Source: Cannabis sativa (Eukaryota > Streptophyta > Magnoliopsida > Rosales > Cannabaceae). From it: a stretch of DNA of 64,000 nt. Made by a program: the position numbers and the translations under genes. The notes beneath the pieces are model-generated. The model was not told the DNA's origin. It worked only from the letters and a program-made list of their open reading frames with translations, and searched no databases. The stretch is from positions 17,262,041-17,326,040 of the forward strand of contig NC_083606.1 of NCBI RefSeq assembly GCF_029168945.1. Direction: 5' to 3'. Below are positions 58,045 through 64,000 of this stretch, piece after piece; within the stretch, counting starts at the first letter, position 1; each line of letters starts with the position of its first letter.

Positions 58045-59404
58045 TGATTATGCCCAAACTTGTCTTCACAAAGCGGTTGTTGTAGTGTAGTATGGGCGGT
58101 CGTGTCCACAGAGAGATATCTTATCAAAAAGTGATTAGTAGAACTTTAAGCGCAAAAAGTAAATAAATCGTTGGTGATTTTTGAGAAAATATTGAAAATA
58201 AAATTGGTTGAAAAATTCAAAACAAAATTGATAACGTTTCAAGAATCACCGATATGTTTGGCTCATTTATTTAGATTTTGATTTACACATAAAACACAAT
58301 TAAATCGTTCACTTCCCAACAATTTAATCGGAAGATAAAACATGAAGAACATATATAATAAAATATATTCGAGTAATAATAATTAACGTGACGTTAAGAT
58401 TATAGAAAATAATTTTATGAAAAATCTAAGAATGACAATATACCTTATTGGCAATAATGTAATAAAAGACTAATCATAAAATTATAATATCAATATATTT
58501 GTCCTAATCATATTCACATAGAAAAAGCTAGACTATTTCTATATAATACTAAATAGATAAATATATTGATATTGAGATAGAGAAAAATAGAAGAAAAGTA
58601 TATTACTCAAATGTATAAACTTGCATTTGGTGAATTAAAATACAAATAAATTTCACCTTGCATATAGGATCATCCTTCACCTTATCTAGAAAACTAGCCA
58701 AAAATGCTAGTCATTCTCACAATATTCTAAAGAAAAAATATGAGAAGGAATAGACAAAATAAAACTAAAATTTACTATAGTTTTTGCCAAAAAAAATTAC
58801 ACACTCCAAAGAAAAGTTCCCCTCAATATATAGCATTATGACATGCTATAACCGTTCAATGGAAAAATAAAATCCTTATTAATTGAGTTTGATTCTTACA
58901 TTAATTAATTTAAAAAAATAAGAATGGAAAACCAATTATAGGAAATTGATTTCCCTCATTTAGTCAAATGTGATGGAGATGTTGAGGCCTTTGATTGCGG
59001 ATAAATGAAGAAGCTGATAACATTTCCTTCCCTTTGGTTCACACAAGAGATAAAACAAAATCAATTAACATTGTGTTGATGAAGAGTATCTCTAGCTGGC
59101 TGCCAACTTTGATGCTTGAAATTGATTATGCATATGCTCTTGTGGTGTACGGGCTCACACCAAGAAGTGATCTTACCCACTTTGTCAACTTTACTTATTT
59201 TGTAGCATTTTATTGCTTTCTTTTTTATCTCTTCTATGACAATACCAAAAATCATTTTATTTCCTCTAAAATGAACATAAACTAAATTTAAAATAATATT
59301 TTCAATTATATAATATATCATATTAATTTCATGAAAATATTAATCAAAACTTAATTTAATTCAAACTTTAACATCAATAAAATGATATTTTTGACCACTA
59401 ATCA
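58045..59404 (-). repeat. Athila 5' LTR of element G
   Basis: 1360 bp. On the minus strand it starts TGATTA (59404) and ends TAATCA (58045), a perfect 6-bp terminal inverted repeat. AT-rich. The ORFs at 58995-59321 are within this LTR and are not recognisable genes. Confidence 0.8.
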
Positions 59405-59961
59405 CATGGTTAGTAGATCCAGAATCAACAATCCAAAAAGATTTGTCATTCTCTAAAACACATGATTCAAAAACAAAAGCATTACTTTCATTCGAATTGT
59501 TTAGAAGTCTGTGACATCATTCTTCCTGATGTCCCTTCTCATTACAATTTGAACATTGAAGAGTACTACCATCAATTGTACTTGAAGAGCCAGTATTGTT
59601 AGAAGCTTCATCCTTAATTCTTTTCCTCTTACAAAAGTTTGCAAATCCGGGGGAGCGGCATTGCAATCAAATTCCATTCATGAGCTCACAATTCTGCTTC
59701 TAGCTTATCCATGTCGGAAGAGTTAAAATTGTTGATCATATAAGATACAACAAATCCATTATACTCAAGAGGAAGACTATTAAGTATGAACTGAACCCAC
59801 TGTTCTTTTGATAATTCAATTCCAAGCAAGTTTGCTTTTTGGAATTTCAGATTCATCATTAATAGGTGTAAGATAATGCTCTTTCCAGGGAGCATTTTCA
59901 TACTATAGAGTTTATTTGCTAAGGCATTTACTAGGAGTGGGTCGGGGTGTGGGTTGTTCAT
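59405..59961 (-). pseudogene. gag: Short Gag and protease start of element H
   Basis: The ATG at 59959-59961 opens a 91-codon frame (to 59686) matching A's short Gag from its first residues (both begin MNNPHPDPLL), so the missing N-terminal half is a family trait, not damage to one copy. A stop at the LEAEL position and further stops follow, including one inside the zinc knuckle (C-x2-C-x4-H kept, last part broken). The protease D-S-G and STNHV are visible at about 59405-59440, where the Athila element interrupts. Confidence 0.82.
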
Positions 59962-62879
59962 TTTGACACTACAAATATCAATAAACAGAAGTAAATCATT
60001 TGGTTCAATAAATTCAGAAAATAACAAGTAAAACAAATATGTTTATAAAAAATACCAAAAAAATGAAACATATTTTTATTTTCCAAGGTTTTCAACAAAC
60101 TGATACAGTGTCCCGTTTAGGCGAGAGTCAAAGCATCATCCATTGAATAGAGTGGTGAACTCATCTAAAATGACAAACATTCTAGCAACCTTTTATTCGA
60201 TCGAAAAGAGAATGTGACGTTGTCCCGTTTAGGCGAGAGTCAAGGTCATTCTTATTTCATAAGCCTCCACCATTGTTTCATACTTTTTTAAGTCTTACTA
60301 ATAGTCGCCACTATTAGGGTGATCCATACTAAAAATAAAACACTTATAAATAATACTTATCTTTCGAGATTCTACAGCGTTAAATTGCTAATGAACGTCC
60401 CTCCATTAGGGAGGATTACTCATTAAAACAAGAACTATGTAGAACCAACAATGGAGATCGAATGTCTCTTGATTAAAGCTCATTATTTAAAAAAAAAAAT
60501 GTATTTTTTATTTAATCACTTATTTTAAATTATATTTTAATAATGAAAATTATAAAATTAAAGTTGGTCCGAAATTATTTTCCAACTTTAATTTAATTTT
60601 CAAAAATTATATATAAATATATAAGATTCGAAAAATAAATAAATAAATTAAATAATAAAATAAAATTTGAAAATTATCTAATTCAAGTTTTCTAAAATAA
60701 CTAAATTTTCAACTTAAATTATTTTTAAACAAAAATTTAATTAAATAACAAATTAAGTTACTAACCACCTAATTTGAAAAATATTTCATTTTAAGTTGAT
60801 CCAAAATTAACAAATTTTTAACTTAAAACAATATTCTAAGAATCTCTCAATAACTAATTCCTAGAATTCCTCAACTTAATTTTGAATTTCAAAAAATATT
60901 TAAATTAAAGTTGATTCAAAAATTAGTTATAAATAACCAATTTACAACTTAAATAGGAATATTTAATTAAATAACAAATAATTAAGCATCAGAAGAATCT
61001 AATTAGTTATAATTCTATATTTAATTAAATACAAGAAAAATACATATAGTTTATCTTGATTAAGTTTCATTAAACTAAGTATGTTTTTCTTAAATAAATT
61101 TCAAAATATTCAAATGAAAAATTAATTTCATATATTTCAAAATTAATTATGTTGCTAATCAATTTTATTAGGTTAAACTAATTTAATTAACCTAGTACAG
61201 TTATTCAAATTAGGCAAATGGGCCTTCATAGTGGGATTGTTCATGTGAGGGAGGGCTAGGTTCAGTATGTCGTACCCACTTCTATGGCCCCCTAACTATC
61301 ACACAAGGCCCAAAAGAGAGATATTTAACCTTAAAATGAACAACTGTTATTCATTGAATAGGCTCAAATACTAATTGGGCCTAAATAAAATCTATCAAGA
61401 TGTGACATTTATTTAGCAACCTAGTCCATTTTAATTACAAAATTAAATGGGCTACCTATATGCATCTAAGCCCAAAGCAAACATATAGGCTCACACAGGC
61501 ACACAGATTTCGATGGTTCCTATCATGTTACTAGGTTTATATACAGATGAAAGAAGATTGCAAAATTTACCTATTACAAATTATTTATTTGATCTATCGT
61601 CAATTGAACCATTGATTAAAATCAGATCATTAGATCTGTCAACAAGTTAACCATGGCAATTTAGATCAAACAATAATAGGTTTTATAAAACTTGTTTTAA
61701 TAATCAAACAATATAAAACACACAAACATGTAACAAGTTGGATAGTTGGATATAGGATTTATTTAATTTAAAAATTAATTAATTAATTTAATAATTTCGA
61801 AAAAAAAAATAAATAAATAAATAATAATTTTTTTTCGGAATATAATTAAAATAAATTAAATTAAAAAAAATAAAATTAAACCTATAGATTTGAAAAATTA
61901 GGTTTCAACTAACGTAAATATCTATTTCAAAAAAAATGCTAACAACTTTTCGAATTTCATGTTATTTTTAAAAAATTAAATATTCAATAAAATAAAATGA
62001 TAAATTAATATCATTTTTGTAATTTTACAATTTAATTTAAATAAAAAATAACAAAATTTAAAAGTTAGCAAAATATCTTATTTCAATTTAAAATTTTATA
62101 ATTAAAATAATCTTATTTCAAATTTCAAATAAGGTCATTTTATTAAAAAAAAAATGAAGTAATTTAAAATATTAAATATCTGACCTTAAATTTAAAAATA
62201 AAATAAAATATTCAAATTTTTTTAAAAAAAAAAATAAGATAATTAATTAAGCAAAAAGATAAATTTTTACCTATTTTCAAGCTTCAAATTTCACTAATAT
62301 CTTAAATTAATTTAAAAAATACTAATTAATTTAATTCTGATAGTTAGATTTGAAATATGAAAAATAAAAATCTAAATACAAAATTACACAAAAAAATTCA
62401 AAATTAATTCCATGAAAAAGCATGAAAAAATGAAGAAAATTGAAAATTTTGGATTTGATGCGGATGGTATGGGTGCATACCATCCGCGCGCATGTATGGG
62501 TGCATGGCCGAGAAAACTCGGACAAAAACGGGGCTTCAGACTGAGAAAACTCGGACAACCCCATGTCTGAGGCGCGCGTGACCGTGTGATCACTCGGATC
62601 TGCGCGCGTATGGGGGGACACCACCCCTATCTTTTTTCAAAACTTCAAAAAATCATAACTAATTCAAATTAAATCGAAATCAAGTTCTGTAAAAAAGTGA
62701 ATTGCTTAATTTTTTCTAAACTATCCAAAAAAAATAATTCTAGAACGAAAATTCAATTATTTTTAATAATAGATTCGCAAACATCAATCAATCATCAAAT
62801 AATACATAGATCAACATGAAACCATCCAAATCACACATATATCATTTTAAGTCCAAATTTCTTGAAAGTAAATCAATTA
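59962..62879 (-). other. Element H 5' leader
   Basis: About 2.9 kb. On the minus strand from the PBS: a GC-rich patch (about 62450-62630) with hairpin 62461-62486, an AT spacer, the paired island 61220-61311 (GGGCCTT/AAGGCCC), hairpin CCTCC/GGAGG with loop CTAAT (60400-60414), motif copies at 60220-60243 and 60109-60130, and an acceptor-like TTGTAG just before the gag ATG. The order is identical to A. Confidence 0.75.
62461..62486 (-). other. Variable-stem hairpin of element H leader
   Basis: Perfect 11-bp stem CGGATGGTATG/CATACCATCCG with a four-base loop. The six bases GGATGG are shared with A; inner bases differ but remain paired. Confidence 0.65.
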
Positions 62880-62896
62880 CCATGGCTCTGAGGCCA
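62880..62896 (-). other. Primer-binding site of element H
   Basis: Complement of TGGCCTCAGAGCCATGG, two bases from the LTR end. Confidence 0.78.
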
Positions 62897-62898
62897 GT

Positions 62899-64000
62899 TG
62901 TTGGAATTATTTTACCAGGATCTGGATTTACTAACAAGTATGTTATTAACATCCTAAATATGAACTTCTAAAACGATATGAAATAAACACATATAAAGTA
63001 TCAGAAACCTTACAGTGGTTGCAGCAGAATATAATGTCTCCTTCCACTCAGATCTCTAACCCTTGTATCCTTTTTGTAGCAAGGTATCACCAAGATCTGA
63101 GTCCTGAGTCCGAATCTCCTTCTCTTGAAACTGGATTCTTCACAGCCTTACACACTATGATTGAGTACCACTTGATGTCTGTGGGCACTCACTCTTTTCA
63201 CTATATGGCTTCGGTTTTGAAGAGAGGAAGAGAGAAAGAAGGTTTCGAATAGGAGGGTGAAGGTGGCTCAAAATTTTACTGAATGAATGAGTTACATCAT
63301 CTTTTTCCTTTGAAGCCATCACTACCTATTTATAGGAAACCACTTAGGGTTAGGTTAGATTTAATTAGCATTAAAATAATGAAAAAATAAAGTGGCAAAA
63401 TCCTTCCCAAGTGGTCGGCCATGGATTGTGGGCCCCACTTTGTAATTTTGCCATTTTTCTAATTTTTCATCTTATATTCTCAAAAATATCATTTTTCCAA
63501 TTTAACTACTTAAATGCCAATTCTAATCATTTAATAATTAAAATTAATTATTAAATAATATTGCCATTTAATATATTTATTAATTAGACTTAACAAAGTC
63601 TGTTAATTAACAAATAAACCCTAGAATCTCTTTTCTTCACAATTAATCCCTAGCTTAGTGAAAATTCATAAACCAGACATAGTCTAATTTTAGAATTATG
63701 TTTGGGGTATTACCAAACCTAGCCTAGCCTTCGTCAATTACACTAATTGATTAATTAAAATCAATTAACTGAGTCTTACAAGTAGTATTGTCTCAACTAG
63801 TATGGGGACCATGGGCCTATATATCCGAGCTTCCAATAAGCAAATCTAAAATTTACCAAGTAAATTTACTAACTTATTAATTCCTCATTGCATCCACCAT
63901 AGAACTTGGAATTGCACTCTCAGTTATATAGAACGCTCTATATGTTCCACGATATAGATACACTATTAGTTATCCATTGCTATAATCCCAATAATCAATG
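62899..64000 (-). repeat. Element H 5' LTR, partial
   Basis: From the CCAACA end (62899) to the window edge. TATAAATA on the minus strand at 63327-63334; a diverged GGCCGGCC (complement of GTCGGCC) near 63413-63420. It carries a ~35-bp extra stretch at about 63700-63740, near the ATAATTGATTAAT segment, that the other copies lack. Confidence 0.82.

Larger units (their letters stand above)
52951..59404 (-). mobile_element. Element G: Ty3/gypsy Athila-type element, 5' part
   Basis: LTR 58045-59404, PBS 58022-58039, untranslated leader, gag, RT, RNase H and the start of integrase on the minus strand. The rest of integrase and the 3' LTR are displaced beyond T to the left of the window. The RT-RNase H-integrase order marks Ty3/gypsy; the RT and Gag motifs and the tRNA-Asp-type PBS point to the Athila lineage. 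G sits in the protease region of copia H with CATGG at 59405-59409 as its visible target flank. Confidence 0.88.
59405..64000 (-). mobile_element. Element H: outermost Ty1/copia element, partial
   Basis: 5' LTR (62899 to beyond the right edge), PBS, leader, short gag and the beginning of protease on the minus strand. It is interrupted at 59404/59405 by G. The rest of pol and the 3' LTR must lie left of the window, past T. It is the oldest layer yet belongs to the same family as A, with the same short gag. Confidence 0.85.

Noticed and set aside
58995..59321. ORFs on both strands of 86-96 codons
   Set aside because: Inside the Athila LTR, AT-rich low-complexity translation, no homology recognised.
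1..64000. Host genes, rRNA, tRNA, organellar inserts, DNA transposon ends, satellite arrays
   Set aside because: None seen on either strand; all stretches are accounted for by LTR elements or their AT-rich leaders.

Overview
This is plant nuclear DNA. The window contains no host gene, rRNA, tRNA or organellar sequence that I can recognise; essentially every base belongs to LTR retrotransposons nested inside one another. The hallmarks are plant Ty1/copia LTRs of about 1.89 kb (TGTTGGG...CCAACA) with a TATA box, a Met-tRNA-like primer-binding site (PBS) and an AAGTGGGAGTT polypurine tract (PPT), plus a Ty3/gypsy Athila-type element with a tRNA-Asp-type PBS. The RT/RNase H resembles the Tork/Angela part of plant Ty1/copia, which suggests a flowering plant, probably a eudicot. 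The species cannot be named from the sequence.

Layout, oldest to youngest, reconstructed from LTR ends and target-site duplications (TSDs). The outermost element is copia H (minus strand; 59405-64000 visible). Athila element G (minus; 52951-59404) inserted into H's protease region. A second, probably Tekay-like, gypsy LTR T (minus; 51507-52950 and 39072-39395) inserted into G's integrase. Two copia elements then inserted into T: E (minus; 39396-51506, carrying the shrunken copia F at 42008-44498) and C (minus; from 39071 leftwards past the window start). C was itself hit by A (plus; 28180-38223, the only copy with a nearly complete pol), D (plus; 13390-22733, gag-only), B (plus; 1316-11585, non-coding relic) and a further LTR X (minus; 1-989).

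The copia copies A, B, C, D, E, F and H share LTR ends, PBS region and an unusually long 5' leader (about 2.6-3.9 kb), but differ in coding content. A has protease, integrase, RT and RNase H in three frames behind an N-terminally short gag. H, the oldest copy, shows the same short gag. D has an intact 288-codon Gag ORF, a terminal intron-like sequence with a downstream poly(A)-like signal, and almost no pol. B, C and E share one common decayed pol relic and no gag. This looks like one family with autonomous-type and non-autonomous subfamilies that may have complemented each other.

The most interesting unexplained structure is in the leaders: (1) a GC-rich, hypervariable patch that ends in a hairpin whose stem sequence differs from copy to copy while pairing is kept; (2) a long-range paired domain GGGCCTT/AAGGCCC; (3) an array of small hairpins with a CTAAT-type loop, plus a 20-nt motif repeated at about 112-nt spacing just upstream of gag. 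These look like cis-acting RNA elements (packaging, dimerisation or translation) under selection in elements whose proteins have decayed.
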